A DNA stretch of 53,732 nucleotides from Sphaerisporangium album (GCF_003323745.1 NZ_QOIL01000036.1:1-53732); one strand, 5' to 3'; shown: positions 1 to 9,690, counted from the stretch's first letter. Program-made: numbers and translations. Notes: a model not told the origin generated them from the sequence alone.

Positions 1-191
1 TCCGCCTGCGCGGCCCGAGCGGGACCTACTACACCGTCAAGAGCAGCGGCGGCACCTCCTGCACCTCCTTCGGCACCCGCAACTACTCCGTCCCCGTCAG
101 CCAGACGGCCGCCGGAACCTGGACCCTCGAAGTCGCCGACCAGTACAGCCTGGACACCGGCTTCCTGGACTCCTGGAGCATCACCCTCTGA
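1..191 (+). CDS. C-terminal fragment of a secreted protein with a P-domain (partial)
   Basis: The open frame enters from the left edge and stops at a TGA at 189-191, so only about 62 residues are visible. They resemble the last part of a proprotein-convertase P-domain: LRGPSGTYYTVK, then a beta-rich stretch, then GTWTLEVADQYSLDTGFLDSW near the end, followed by SITL. P-domains usually form the C-terminal module of secreted subtilases or metalloproteases in actinomycetes. The catalytic part lies outside the window, so the enzyme class cannot be stated. Two strong hairpins follow the stop, separating it from the convergent LuxR gene. Confidence 0.7.
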   Translation, partial: RLRGPSGTYYTVKSSGGTSCTSFGTRNYSVPVSQTAAGTWTLEVADQYSLDTGFLDSWSITL

Positions 192-196
192 GTCCC

Positions 197-227
197 GTTC
201 GGGGCGCCTGCCCAAAGCGCCCCGAAC
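197..227. terminator. Hairpin terminator, first of two
   Basis: An 11-bp perfect stem (GTTCGGGGCGC with GCGCCCCGAAC) and a 9-base loop lie 5 bases after the P-domain stop. No U tract follows, which is common in high-GC actinomycetes. It sits between convergent genes and could serve both. Confidence 0.7.
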
Positions 228-244
228 CAGGCCATAGGCACACA

Positions 245-278
245 CCCCCCGGGACCCGGCACCTCCGGTCCCGGGGGG
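245..278. terminator. Hairpin terminator, second of two
   Basis: A 12-bp perfect stem (CCCCCCGGGACC with GGTCCCGGGGGG) around a 10-base loop. It lies 37 bases beyond the end of the minus-strand LuxR gene, so it probably terminates that gene and backs up the first hairpin. Confidence 0.7.
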
Positions 279-315
279 TCGCGTTTCCGGGGCGGGCGGC
301 GCGCGGTCCGCTTGT

Positions 316-3156
316 TCAGGCGGGCGGCGCGACCTCGGTGCGCGAGCGCACGCCGAGCTTGCGCAGGACGGTCGCGACGTGGCTCTCGACCGTGCGGGTC
401 GACAGGAAGAGCACGTCGGCGATCTCCCTGTTGGTACGGCCGAGCGCGACCAGCCGGGCGACCTCCGTCTCGCGCTGGGACAGCGCGGTGGCCTTGCCGC
501 GCGGGGAGAGCGCGGCCGCCCTGCCGCGCCGTCCGCGCGGAAGCTGGAACTCCACGCCGATGTCCCGCAGCACGCGGCGGCACCGGGCGGCGTCATGGGT
601 GGCGCCGAGCTCCCCGTACCGCTCCGCCACGTCGGCGAAGGCCGTCGCGGCGCCGGGATCGCCGACCGCGAGCATCGCCCGCGCCTCACCCTCCCCCGCC
701 CGCGCCGCCGCGTACGGCTGGGGGATGACGGCGTACGCCTCGCGGGCGCGGGCGAAGTGCGCGGCGGCCTCGGCGTGACGCCGCTCAGCGGAGGCGAGCG
801 CGCCGCGCGCGGACTCCAGGGCGGCGTGCGCGGCCGGCGAGATCTTGTCGGCGACGCCGGCGGCGTACTCGGCGACCAGGGCGGCCGCCTCCTCCGTCCG
901 CCCGGCCCAGGCCAGCGCGTTGACGGCGGACGGCGCCAGGTAGGCGCCCCACACCCACACGCCCTTGCGGCGCAGCCGGGCGACCGCGCGCTCGGCCTCG
1001 GCGACGGCCTCGTCCAGCGCGCCCCTGGCCAGGTGCAGCTCGATCAGCCCTCCGGCGGCGGCGTCCACGACGGGCGCGTACCGGCTGTCGGGCGCGTCGA
1101 GCCCGGCGGCGTGGAAGTGCCGGGCGGCCTCCTCCCATTCGCCGGTCGCGAGCGCGAGCATGCCCAGCACCAGCCAGACGTCCACCGCGATCTGCGGGGT
1201 GTCCGCGACCAGCTCGCTCATCGCGATGGCGCGCTCGCGCAGTCCGGCCCAGCGTCCGGTCAGCCACTCCATGCGGATCGCCGAGACGTCGACGATGTAG
1301 GCGCTGTACTCCGCGCCGGTCTCGGCGGCCAGGCGCCGTCCCTCGCGGGCGATCTTCTCGGCCTCGGGATATAGCCCGAGCGTGATCAGCGAGTCGTAGA
1401 GGTTGGCGTACCCCCGGGCGGCCTCCCGGCGGACCGCCATCCGCGTGTCGGCGATCGGCAGCGTGTCCGCGACCGCGAACGCGTCCGGGGCGCCGATCGC
1501 CATCTGTAAAGAGGCGCGGTTGGCCAGGACGGCCGCGGCGACCTCGGGGTTGTCCGCGCTCGCGACCAGCTTCTCGGCCCTGGCCATCCATTCCGTGTGC
1601 TGGGCCAGCGACTCGGTGCCCCACGCGGGCATCGCGAGGCAGGCCAGGCCGCGCGCGGCCAGCGTCGGCTGGTCGGTGAGCTCCTCGACGGCGGCCTTGA
1701 TCTCCGGACGGCCGCCGACGGTGTCGCCCGCCTGGTTGGACAGCAGGAGGCCCAGGTGCAGCCGCGCCTCCGCGCGGGCGTCGGGCGACAGGAAGTCGTC
1801 GCGCAGCACATGGCGCAGCAGCCGTACCACCCGCTGGTGAGACAGGCCGCTTCCGGCGAACTTGCTCAGCTTCAGAGCCAGCGGCCCGCGCTCGGGCTCG
1901 GGCAGGTCCGGGTCGTCCAGCATGCCCTCGACCACCTCGATGGCCAGGGCCGTGTCGCCGAGCGCGGCGGCGCGGTGGGCGGCGGCCGATCCGTGACGCA
2001 GCCACGCCTCGATGTCGCCGGCCTGCCGGGCGTGGAAGGCGAGCTGGACGAGCGGCGGCGAGTCCATGGCGGCGAGCGCGCCCACCACCCGCTCGTGCGC
2101 CGAGCGCCGCTCGGGCCCGGGGATGGCGTCGTACACCGCCTGCTCGGCCAGCGCGTGGCGGAAGCCGTACCGGCCGCGGGAGTCCTCGTGCAGGACGCCG
2201 GCCCGCAGCGCCTCGCCGAGCCCGGCCGAGTCTCCCCCGGCCGCGGCGATCAGTTGCTCCCCGGCGGGGACCCGCAGCACGGCCGCCACCTGCACGGTGC
2301 GCACCGCCGCCGCGGACAGGGACGCCATGCGCTCGGCCATCGCCTCGCGCAGCAGCAGCGGCACCCCGGCGCGGTCGAGCGCCTCCGGCTCCCCCGGGTC
2401 GCGCAGGGACCGCACGACCTCCTCGACCACGAACGGGATGCCGGCGGTGCGGTCGTGCAGCCGGGCGACGAAGCCCGAGGACAGGTCCGAGCGGTTCAGC
2501 AGCGCGCCGGCCAGGTTGCCGACGTCGGTCACGTCCAGCGGCACCAGCGGCACCACCACGCTGGTGGTGTCCGGGTGGTGCCGGTAGGCGCGGCCCAGGG
2601 ACGCCCGGGTCGCGCCGTGGTCCTCCCTGCGGTAGGTGATCACGAGCGCCAGCCCGGCGGGAGGCTGGTCGATGAGGAAGCGCAGCAGGTCGCGGGTGCC
2701 GTCGTCGGCCCAGTGCAGGTCCTCGATGACGAGCACGGCCGGTCCGACGGCGGCCAGCAGGGCACGGATCGCCCGGAACACCCGGTGGCGCTCGGCCCGG
2801 GGGTCGTTGAGCGGCGGGGGCGCCGGGGGAAGAGCGCCCGCCAGCTCGGGCAGGTAGCCGGCCAGCGCCCCGGTCACCGGGTTGAGCGTGCCGGGCTCGG
2901 GGAGCCGGCCGCCGACGTCCCGGAGCGCCTCGAACACGGGCCCGTACGGGAACGGCTCACGGATCTGATGGCAGTAACCGAGGAGGACCGCCCGGTCGCC
3001 GGGCACGTGGCCGAGCGCGGCGCGAACGAGACGGGTCTTCCCTATGCCGGCCTCCCCCTCCACCAGCACGACCGCCGGAGGGCGGGCTATCACATCGATC
3101 ACTGTCCGTAGTTCCGAAGCACGTCCGACCAGTGCGAGCGAAGGCACGCTGCTCAT
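316..3156 (-). CDS. Large LuxR-family transcriptional regulator with N-terminal ATPase (LAL/MalT type)
   Basis: 946 residues. The N-terminus carries an AAA-like ATPase with Walker A GEAGIGKT at about 34-41 and Walker B VLVIEDLHWAD at about 141-151. A long helical, TPR-like middle follows. The C-terminus (about 885-940) is a LuxR/GerE helix-turn-helix: LSQRETEVARLVALGRTNRE, then IADVLFLSTRTVESHVATVL. Length and order match LAL regulators, which bind DNA after sensing an inducer with ATP hydrolysis; the inducer is unknown here. The neighbours on both sides are unrelated, so its target cannot be read from context. It ends into the double terminator at 197-278 and appears monocistronic. Confidence 0.9.
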   Translation of the reverse strand: MSSVPSLALVGRASELRTVIDVIARPPAVVLVEGEAGIGKTRLVRAALGHVPGDRAVLLGYCHQIREPFPYGPVFEALRDVGGRLPEPGTLNPVTGALAGYLPELAGALPPAPPPLNDPRAERHRVFRAIRALLAAVGPAVLVIEDLHWADDGTRDLLRFLIDQPPAGLALVITYRREDHGATRASLGRAYRHHPDTTSVVVPLVPLDVTDVGNLAGALLNRSDLSSGFVARLHDRTAGIPFVVEEVVRSLRDPGEPEALDRAGVPLLLREAMAERMASLSAAAVRTVQVAAVLRVPAGEQLIAAAGGDSAGLGEALRAGVLHEDSRGRYGFRHALAEQAVYDAIPGPERRSAHERVVGALAAMDSPPLVQLAFHARQAGDIEAWLRHGSAAAHRAAALGDTALAIEVVEGMLDDPDLPEPERGPLALKLSKFAGSGLSHQRVVRLLRHVLRDDFLSPDARAEARLHLGLLLSNQAGDTVGGRPEIKAAVEELTDQPTLAARGLACLAMPAWGTESLAQHTEWMARAEKLVASADNPEVAAAVLANRASLQMAIGAPDAFAVADTLPIADTRMAVRREAARGYANLYDSLITLGLYPEAEKIAREGRRLAAETGAEYSAYIVDVSAIRMEWLTGRWAGLRERAIAMSELVADTPQIAVDVWLVLGMLALATGEWEEAARHFHAAGLDAPDSRYAPVVDAAAGGLIELHLARGALDEAVAEAERAVARLRRKGVWVWGAYLAPSAVNALAWAGRTEEAAALVAEYAAGVADKISPAAHAALESARGALASAERRHAEAAAHFARAREAYAVIPQPYAAARAGEGEARAMLAVGDPGAATAFADVAERYGELGATHDAARCRRVLRDIGVEFQLPRGRRGRAAALSPRGKATALSQRETEVARLVALGRTNREIADVLFLSTRTVESHVATVLRKLGVRSRTEVAPPA

Positions 3157-3333
3157 CGACAGCTCCCAGGGTAGGGATTTCGGGACTCCCCGGGACAGTT
3201 ATCCCCATACCTTCGGCGAAGGTCAACCCTTCCCTGTAACAGCCTTGTTGCGGATCACGTCAAGTCGGGCGCGGAGGTGTAAGACATCCGGACACGGAGG
3301 GTGGCGCCACGTTCGGCCGCCGCCCCGAACGGG

Positions 3334-6312
3334 TCAGGCGCCGGGCGTGAAAACGTGGTCGACGAGGCGGGCGGTCGCCTTGCCGTCGTCGCGGGGGACG
3401 TAGGTGCGGACGAACTCCTCGTAGCGGTCGGTGTAGTCGCCGGCGAGGGCGTCGATCAGGCGGACGGCCTCGATGACGTCGGCCGCCTCGGCCAGCAGGG
3501 GGCCGGGCGCCTCGGTGCGCAGGTCGAGGTAGAGGCCGCGCGAGTTGCGGTAACGCTCCAGGTCGTAGCCGAAGAAGATGATCGGGCGGCGGGTGACGGC
3601 GAAGTCGAAGATCACGGAGGAGTAGTCGGTGATCAGGACGTCGGCGATCAATAACAGGTCCGCCATATCCGGATAAGTCGTGACGTCGATGGCGAACGGG
3701 TACTCGTGGGTCATCGGCCCCGGACGCACCAGCGACGCCGGCCCCGGAACCACCAGCCCCGTGGACGCGGGCGCCGCCTGCATCGTGTGCCCCCGGACCA
3801 GCAGCACATGATCACGGCCGAGCACCCGCCTGGCCTCCGCCAGGTCGAGGCGCACCGAACTGTTCCTGCGGTCGTGGTCGCGCCACGTCGGCGCGTACAG
3901 CACGACCCGCTTGCCGGCGGGCACGCCGAGGTCACGCCGCACGGCCGCCGCCAGCTCGGCCTGGTCGGACGAAACCAGCACGTCGTTGCGCGGGTACCCC
4001 GACTCCAGGATCTCGCCCCCGTACCCGAACGCCCGGCGCAGGATCTGCGACGCCCACGGGCTCTGGGTGACCAGAAGATCCCAGTTGGCGACCTCGGCGG
4101 CCTGCCGGTACCACGCGGGCGGCCGCGGCTCACGGGTCATGTGCCGCTGGTCGCCGCCCACGCGCTTGAGCGGGCTGCCGTGCCACATCTGGACGCACAA
4201 CTGGTCCTCGCGGGCGCGAAACCACTGCGGCATCAGCGTGTTGGTGAGGATGTGCCGCGACCGGGCCAGCGCGGTGTAGTGCTCGCGGCTGCCCTCGCGG
4301 ACCACCCTGGGCGTGATGCCCGGGCCGAGGCCGAGCGCGGCCGAGTCCGGCGGGACGAAGGCGCCGTCCTTGACCACCCAGATGTGCTCGCGGTCGTCGC
4401 CCCGGCGCAGCCGCTCCTCGTACACCGCCCGCGCGCTGTCGGAGTACGACCTGCCGTCGAAGGAGACGTACACCGTGGCGTCGCGCAGCTCGCGGCGGCG
4501 CTCGGCGGGGTAGTGGACGCGGCGCATCGACCACAGGCCGACCGCGCCCTTCTCGTCGTCGGGCACGTGCTCGGCCGCGACCAGCACGGGCACGTCGAAG
4601 CGGGTCGCGACCAGGCGGTACTCGCGGTCGCCCACGATGTGGACGCCCTCGTCCAGCGTGTCGAGCAGGCGGTGGTCCACCCGGAGCGGGGCCGTGGTGC
4701 CCTTGCCGCCGGCCACCGACAGGCTCCAGGCGCCGGACGCCAGCGCGACGGTCGTCCCGAACCTGGGCATCTCGCCCGGTGCGACGCGCACGGAGAACTC
4801 CGGCCCGGACCTGGTGAGCCGGAGGCGGTAGGTCAGGCCCGCGCGCTGGCGCAGCACCAGCTCGCGCGGCCCCGGATCGGGGTCGTGGTAGGTGCCCGCG
4901 AGGGTGAGCGCGCCGTCCTCGCCCCACTCGGCCGAGGTGATCACCGGCCAGACGCGGTGCGCCGACACCACGGCCCGGTCGCGGCGGTCGCGCAGGACGG
5001 TGACCTCGCTGCGGTCCAGGCCGATGCGCGTCTCGGCGTCGTCGTCCATCATCACGGGGGCGGCCGGGTCGCCCTTGGGCTCGATCCACAGCCGGCGGGC
5101 GTCGCGCTCCTTCATCAGCGCGGGGACGGCGAGCGGCACCGAGAAGCTCGTGCCCCCCTCGGCCGGGGTGAAGTCGGCCGCGATGCGGTGGCCGCCGAGA
5201 CGGGCCCGGCCCTTGGTCGCCGTGGTGCCCGGCAGGAAGCCTTTGAGCTCGATCTGGTCGCCCTCGTGGACGACGCCGGTCAGCTCGGCTCGGGTGGGCT
5301 GGAGCACGATCTGCAGCACGCGGTCGGACGTCCAGGCCGGGCGCACCCACCAGCCGGGACGGACGCGCAGCCCCGCAGGGCGCTCGGTGCGGCCCATGAC
5401 CGGCCCGCGCACGGCGCCCGTCGCGCGGGCTCCCCGGCTCCAGATGACGATGTCGGCGCGCCAGGTCGTCGTGTCCGGCACCGCGGGCCGGCGCCGCAGC
5501 AGCCGCTTGGCGCCGTGGTAGGCGGCGCGGATGGACGCCCGCCAGCGCAGCGACCACGGCCGCACCTCGGCCACGAACCCCGCCCAGTCGTAGTTACAGC
5601 CCGGCTCGGCGGCCCCGTACGTCGCCTCGGGCCGGTAGACGCGGCGGGTGCGGGCGGTGATCGGTGGCACCCAGCGCGGGCCGCGCAGCACCACCGTCGC
5701 GCGGTTCAGGCGGCGGCTGCGCACCGAAAGCCCGACGAGATAGGCGTGGCCGGTGACGCGGAGCCGCCCGTCGTGCCAGGACACGTCCGACACCTCGGTC
5801 ACCGGGACCAGGTCGGACCTGCGCAGGCGGAACAGCGACGCGGGCGCCTCGACGGGCAGGTCGGCGTACCAGGCCAGGCCCCTGCGGACGCGCTTGACCG
5901 GCTCGCCGGTGGCCGCCACCAGCCCGGCCAGCTCGCCGCCCTCGGCGAGGGCCGCCGGGTCGCGGTTCTCGACCAGGTGGTAGGCCAGACGCCGGGCCAC
6001 GGGCAGGGCGCGCTTGACCGCGGGGTCGACGCCGGCGAGGTAGTCGCGCAGCAGGTCGATCGCCTGCCGCAGGCGGGTGGCGTCCCTCTTGGCGGCGGAC
6101 TCCAGGCGCAGGGCGAGCGGCCCGTTCAGCGCCTCGGCGTGCAGGCGCCGGCGCTCCGCGCGGGAGAGCCCGTGGGAGTTGACGGCCGCGATCAGCGCGT
6201 CGAGCGGCTCTCCCCTGTCGTACAGGTCCTGGGCGGCCCGCAGTCGATCGGCGACGACGTCGACACCGTCGACGCTGTCGCCGGCCTGCGCGGGCGTGGC
6301 ACCGGTGGCCAT
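3334..6312 (-). CDS. CDP-glycerol glycerophosphotransferase family protein (TagF-like)
   Basis: 992 residues. The C-terminal third (about 600-985) has the teichoic-acid glycerophosphotransferase fold: WHGSPLKRVGGD at about 708, YAPTWRDH further on, and VLITDYSSVIFDFA at about 893-906, the conserved region around the TagF/TagB catalytic core. Family enzymes transfer glycerol phosphate or related polyol phosphates from a CDP carrier to a growing cell-wall polymer at the inner membrane face. The N-terminal 600 residues are Arg-rich and then beta-rich, and I do not recognise a named domain; large N-terminal extensions occur in actinomycete members. The ATG at 6312 is the only convincing start, although its ribosome-binding site is weak. 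No other wall-polymer gene is adjacent. Confidence 0.85.
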   Translation of the reverse strand: MATGATPAQAGDSVDGVDVVADRLRAAQDLYDRGEPLDALIAAVNSHGLSRAERRRLHAEALNGPLALRLESAAKRDATRLRQAIDLLRDYLAGVDPAVKRALPVARRLAYHLVENRDPAALAEGGELAGLVAATGEPVKRVRRGLAWYADLPVEAPASLFRLRRSDLVPVTEVSDVSWHDGRLRVTGHAYLVGLSVRSRRLNRATVVLRGPRWVPPITARTRRVYRPEATYGAAEPGCNYDWAGFVAEVRPWSLRWRASIRAAYHGAKRLLRRRPAVPDTTTWRADIVIWSRGARATGAVRGPVMGRTERPAGLRVRPGWWVRPAWTSDRVLQIVLQPTRAELTGVVHEGDQIELKGFLPGTTATKGRARLGGHRIAADFTPAEGGTSFSVPLAVPALMKERDARRLWIEPKGDPAAPVMMDDDAETRIGLDRSEVTVLRDRRDRAVVSAHRVWPVITSAEWGEDGALTLAGTYHDPDPGPRELVLRQRAGLTYRLRLTRSGPEFSVRVAPGEMPRFGTTVALASGAWSLSVAGGKGTTAPLRVDHRLLDTLDEGVHIVGDREYRLVATRFDVPVLVAAEHVPDDEKGAVGLWSMRRVHYPAERRRELRDATVYVSFDGRSYSDSARAVYEERLRRGDDREHIWVVKDGAFVPPDSAALGLGPGITPRVVREGSREHYTALARSRHILTNTLMPQWFRAREDQLCVQMWHGSPLKRVGGDQRHMTREPRPPAWYRQAAEVANWDLLVTQSPWASQILRRAFGYGGEILESGYPRNDVLVSSDQAELAAAVRRDLGVPAGKRVVLYAPTWRDHDRRNSSVRLDLAEARRVLGRDHVLLVRGHTMQAAPASTGLVVPGPASLVRPGPMTHEYPFAIDVTTYPDMADLLLIADVLITDYSSVIFDFAVTRRPIIFFGYDLERYRNSRGLYLDLRTEAPGPLLAEAADVIEAVRLIDALAGDYTDRYEEFVRTYVPRDDGKATARLVDHVFTPGA

Positions 6313-6383
6313 CAGGGAGGCACCGCCTTTCCAGGTCTACCGCAAAGGGCGTCCCTGGAATGGTAATGCGCATTCTTGAGAAC

Positions 6384-6686
6384 TCACTGGTGATCACCGA
6401 GCCATCGGGCGTGGCGCATGTCGGCGCGCTCGCCCCGCAGCGGCGTGCCCTCGTCCCGCCAGAGGACCAGGCACTTGTCCTCGTGGCCGGGAGGCGCGGT
6501 CCCGTCGGCGTGGACGACCCGCCACCACGGGACGCCGCCGCCCCAGGTGGACATCACCCGGCCGACCTGCCGGGGGCCGCCCTCTTCGAGGTATTCGGCG
6601 ATGTCGCCGTACGACATGACCTTGCCCGGCGGGATGCGCTCGACGACGTCGAGCACCCGCTCGGCGAAGGGTGTCGGATCGCTCAC
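6384..6686 (-). CDS. Alkyltransferase-like protein (ATL), MGMT DNA-binding fold without the acceptor Cys
   Basis: 100 residues of MGMT/Ada C-terminal-domain type: RIPPGKVMSYGDIAEYL, then the binding helix GPRQVGRVMSTW, then the active-site loop VPWWRVVHADG. In true O6-alkylguanine transferases this loop reads PCHR; here Trp54 replaces the Cys. That is the hallmark of ATL proteins, which bind alkylated guanine and hand it to nucleotide excision repair. The GTG start at 6686 has a good site (GGAAGGAAC). It lies 71 bases downstream of nothing but the tagF-like start, same strand. M. tuberculosis has an ATL-like gene (Rv3204) near moeZ; here moeZ is 5 kb away. Confidence 0.88.
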   Translation of the reverse strand: MSDPTPFAERVLDVVERIPPGKVMSYGDIAEYLEEGGPRQVGRVMSTWGGGVPWWRVVHADGTAPPGHEDKCLVLWRDEGTPLRGERADMRHARWLGDHQ

Positions 6687-6738
6687 GTGTTCCTTCCGGG
6701 CTTCCTCTCGGGCGCGGGCGCTCCCGGCGGGCGGACCG

Positions 6739-7113
6739 TCAGGCGGCCCACTGGACGGGGCCCCGGGAGAGGATCTCCTCCAGCTTGCCGAACTCGTACG
6801 CCGCGGCGCCGTTGACCTGCTCGACGATACCGTCGCGGATGACGTAGGCCTCGCCGTCCTCCCCGACCAGGCTGCCGCCGAGCAGGGCGGCCAGACGGGC
6901 GAGCTGGGCGACGTTCCAGTCGGACGTCGGCTCCCCGTAGAGGCGCCCCTGCCAGATGGCGACGCGGTGCTCGGCGTCGCCGTGACGGGCGATCACCTCG
7001 GCGTCCTCGGGCGTTCCCCGCAGCTCCAAGCCGGCGTCGGCCGACGCCGTCGCTCGCGTGAGCTCGGCGTAGGCGAGCGGCGATTCACGTTGTACGCGCA
7101 ACTCGTATCCCAC
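6739..7113 (-). CDS. Hypothetical protein, 124 residues
   Basis: No domain recognised. The product is acidic and soluble, with alternating short beta and helix segments, for example GTPEDAEVIARHGDAEHRVA and a C-terminal AAAYEFGKLEEILS, and no signal peptide or membrane segment. The GTG start at 7113 lacks a clear ribosome-binding site. The coding frame has strong third-position GC and ends 52 bases before the ATL start, so the two may be cotranscribed. Confidence 0.6.
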   Translation of the reverse strand: MGYELRVQRESPLAYAELTRATASADAGLELRGTPEDAEVIARHGDAEHRVAIWQGRLYGEPTSDWNVAQLARLAALLGGSLVGEDGEAYVIRDGIVEQVNGAAAYEFGKLEEILSRGPVQWAA

Positions 7114-7237
7114 GAGACGGGAACCATAGCGAACCTTTACCGATCATCGGTACGAGATCGCGCGGGATCGGTATGACCGCATCCGAACTGCCGCCGAAAG
7201 GCGTCCGAAAAGCATTCGAATCGCGGCCATCACGTGA

Positions 7238-8458
7238 TCATCGACGCTCCGAGCGCCGCGTGAGCACCACCACACCCGCGCCGAACCCGGCGAGCCCGAG
7301 CAGCACGCCGGCGCCGAACACCCACAGCCGCACGGGATCGGGGCCGGGGCGCACGGGCGGGGGCGAGGTCGCACCCTTCCCGAAGTGCAGGCCGCTCTGG
7401 ACGGGAACGGCGGCACGATACCCCGTCAGGTCCCCGGCCTTGCGCAGCGCGGCCGCCGCGTCGACCACGCCGAAGCCGATCTTGTCGTCGTAGCGGCCCG
7501 CGGGTACGCCGCGCGTGGTGGTCGCGAGGGCGCGGGAGACCAGCTCGGGGCCCAGTTGCGGATATTTCGCCTTTATCAGCGCGGCGACTCCGGCGACCAG
7601 GGCCGTGGACACGCTGCTGCCCTCCATCAGGACGTACCCGCCGCCCGCCTTCACCGCCGGGACCGCCACCCCCGGCGCGCCCACCAGCACCGACAGGTTG
7701 TCGCTGCTGAAGGCGGCGTGCCTGCCCAGCCGGTCGACCGCGGCGACCCCGATGACCCCCGCGAACCCCGCGGGAAAGCTCCAGAACGACGTCCCGTACC
7801 TGCGCGCCGCCACCGAGTCGCCGTCGTTGCCCACCGCCGCCACGAGCACCACGCCGCGCTCCAGCGCGTACGCGACCGCCTGGCGGTCGGCCCGCTGCGG
7901 GACGTACTCGCCCAGCGACATGCTGATCACCCGCGCGCCGTTGTCGGTCGCGTAGCGCATGGCGCGCGAGATCGGCGTCTCGACCGGGGCGCCCAGCCCG
8001 TCGTCCGGCTCGATCAGCCGGTACTCGGGCTCGTCGGTGAGCACCGGGATCGACAGGATCTTCGCGTCCGGCGCCAGGCCCGTCAGGCCGCCGTCCCGGC
8101 CCGAGCCCGCGACCAGGGAGGCCATCGCCGTGCCGTGCACGCCCGCCGGGGGCACGACACCGTCGTAGGCGTCCGAGCGCAGGTCGGGCCCGACGGTCAC
8201 CTTGCCCGCCAGTTCGGGCACCTTGGGGTCGACCGCGCTGTCGATCACCGCGACGGTCACGCCCGCGCCGCGCGTGACCTGCCAGGCCTGCTCGGCGTTC
8301 AGCGCGTCCAGCACCCAGCGCTGGGCGCCGCGCACGTCGTCGGACGGCACCGACGGCCCGGCCACGGCCGGCGGCGCCGGCAGCAGGCCCACGAGCACCA
8401 ACGCCCCCACGGCGGCCGCCGCGCGGCGCGGCCGGCCGGCCTTCACGCGCCTCAACAC
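7238..8458 (-). CDS. Mycosin-type S8 serine protease, membrane anchored (copy 1)
   Basis: 406 residues from the GTG at 8458. Signal peptide (about 1-33, VGALVLVGLLPAPPAVAG); subtilase triad Asp73 (VAVIDSAVD), His108 (GVHGTAMASLVAG) and Ser282 (GSSVSTALVAG), with the oxyanion Asn in AVGNDGD. A C-terminal TM helix (WVFGAGVLLGLAGFGAGVVVL) is followed by RRSERR. This is the layout of MycP, the mycosin of type VII secretion. The start overlaps the stop of the upstream one-TM gene (GTGTTGA), with AGGGGA as ribosome-binding site, so translation is probably coupled. No ecc or WXG100 gene is visible, so the link to type VII secretion rests on the fold only. Confidence 0.87.
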   Translation of the reverse strand: MLRRVKAGRPRRAAAAVGALVLVGLLPAPPAVAGPSVPSDDVRGAQRWVLDALNAEQAWQVTRGAGVTVAVIDSAVDPKVPELAGKVTVGPDLRSDAYDGVVPPAGVHGTAMASLVAGSGRDGGLTGLAPDAKILSIPVLTDEPEYRLIEPDDGLGAPVETPISRAMRYATDNGARVISMSLGEYVPQRADRQAVAYALERGVVLVAAVGNDGDSVAARRYGTSFWSFPAGFAGVIGVAAVDRLGRHAAFSSDNLSVLVGAPGVAVPAVKAGGGYVLMEGSSVSTALVAGVAALIKAKYPQLGPELVSRALATTTRGVPAGRYDDKIGFGVVDAAAALRKAGDLTGYRAAVPVQSGLHFGKGATSPPPVRPGPDPVRLWVFGAGVLLGLAGFGAGVVVLTRRSERR

Positions 8459-9366
8459 ACGTTCCCCTGGGTGCAGCGCGGGATGTCCGGAGGCGCCGAG
8501 AGGCCGCGGCCGATGTGGCCGGCGATGGACTGGGCGGTCGGCCACAGCTCGCTGTGCGGGATCTCCCCCCGGGGGATGGCCTCGCGGGTGCGCCCGTCGC
8601 TGTAGCCCGCGGTGGTGAAGATGATGTACGGGCCCGCGCCCACCCAGCCCGTGCGCTGGCGCTGCGCCGCCCCGAACGACTCGGTCACCGTGCCGGGGAA
8701 CGCCACGGGGCGCACGCCCACCCGGTCGTCCACCGGCAGTTGGCCCGCCGTCCGCACCCGCGTCTCCTCGTCGGCCAGCACGGCGACCCCCACGGTCACA
8801 ACGAACGAGGACGTCTGGTCGACGTAGGTCGCCCGCAGCATCGTGCGGCAGCCGAACTGCCGGAGCACCGAGCCGACGGGCGCGTCCACGACCGACGAGC
8901 ACGACGCCTCCGGGGCGATGCCGACCCGCTTGGCGTACTGCCGCACCCGGGACAGGCCGATGTACTCGATCTGCGGAGGGAACACGGCGTCGGCCGGCCA
9001 CGCGTACCAGCGCCGGGCCACGTCCTGCTCGACGTACCGGGCCCGCTCGGCCACCGTCAGCGGCCGGGACCGCGTCTCCCGCAGCGCGCCCACGACGCCG
9101 AGCAGCACGTCGGTGGCCGCGACGGCGAGGAGAATCCCCATGATCAGCAGGAAGAGGGATCGAAAACGGACCCCGCGTTCGAGCGCCACGCGCTCCTGGA
9201 ACTCACGCAGCCCCGCGGCCCGTGCCCGTGAGCCCATCCACGGCCGCGACGTCCCGGGGGCCGCCCCGTGCGAGGCGCCGCCTGAAGGGAGCCGGCCTCT
9301 GAAGGACGTGCCTCTGCCACGCGCGGGCCAGGGCGCCGGCCGCGCCCGTGGCTCTTCAGGCGACAT
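8452..9366 (-). CDS. One-TM protein of the mycosin cassette (copy 1)
   Basis: 304 residues; family not recognised. A basic Pro/Arg-rich N-terminal tail (about 1-68) precedes one TM helix (FLLIMGILLAVAATDVLLGVVG) and an extracytoplasmic domain. That domain holds RRWYAWPADAVFPPQIEY, a Cys-containing CSSVVDAP/FGCRTMLRATYVD region, and a Cys pair at the end (CTQGNVC). The paralogue at 11031-11810 shares all of these: RRWRSWPAGKVFPP, CRAVLRATYLD and CAGKDWQC. It overlaps the protease start and is probably its partner or substrate-presenting factor. An internal ATG at 9237 would give a 261-residue form; neither start has a clear ribosome-binding site. Confidence 0.75.
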   Translation of the reverse strand: MSPEEPRARPAPWPARGRGTSFRGRLPSGGASHGAAPGTSRPWMGSRARAAGLREFQERVALERGVRFRSLFLLIMGILLAVAATDVLLGVVGALRETRSRPLTVAERARYVEQDVARRWYAWPADAVFPPQIEYIGLSRVRQYAKRVGIAPEASCSSVVDAPVGSVLRQFGCRTMLRATYVDQTSSFVVTVGVAVLADEETRVRTAGQLPVDDRVGVRPVAFPGTVTESFGAAQRQRTGWVGAGPYIIFTTAGYSDGRTREAIPRGEIPHSELWPTAQSIAGHIGRGLSAPPDIPRCTQGNVC

Positions 9367-9690
9367 ACTACGATGCTACGTCGGTGTCCGCTTCCGGCGT
9401 TCCGCACGCGCCCTCGCCACCCCTCGTGTTCCGTCGGCGTCGCCCCCTCATCGTGATGCGGATCCGGGGCCGGATGCCTTTCGTCCCACGTGAACGCCTT
9501 CCCGCCCCTCTTCCCTCCACGGCGTGTCCCATTCCGGGATCGGTGGGTTTTCCGTCATGTGCGCGGACTTTCCGGCGGCAGGGGCAGGCCGGGGAGCCGG
9601 GGTGACGTCGGGGCGACGGGTCTCGTGGGGCCGTGGATCATGCCAGGGCGGCCGGGGGCGTGTGGGGCTCGGGCCACGTCCGGCCTGGGG
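9367..9690. other. Intergenic stretch between the two mycosin cassettes
   Basis: 324 bases without a supported gene. It must hold the promoter of the minus-strand copy-1 cassette and the 3' end of copy 2. A near-exact repeat, GGGGTGACGTCGGGG at about 9600 and GGGGTCACGTCGGGG at about 9688, is visible; the second overlaps the copy-2 stop. No clear terminator was seen. Confidence 0.4.

Noticed and set aside
7238..9001. 587-residue frame as start of mycosin copy 1
   Set aside because: The first 180 residues are the out-of-frame reading of the one-TM gene; signal peptide and ribosome-binding site place the start at 8458.
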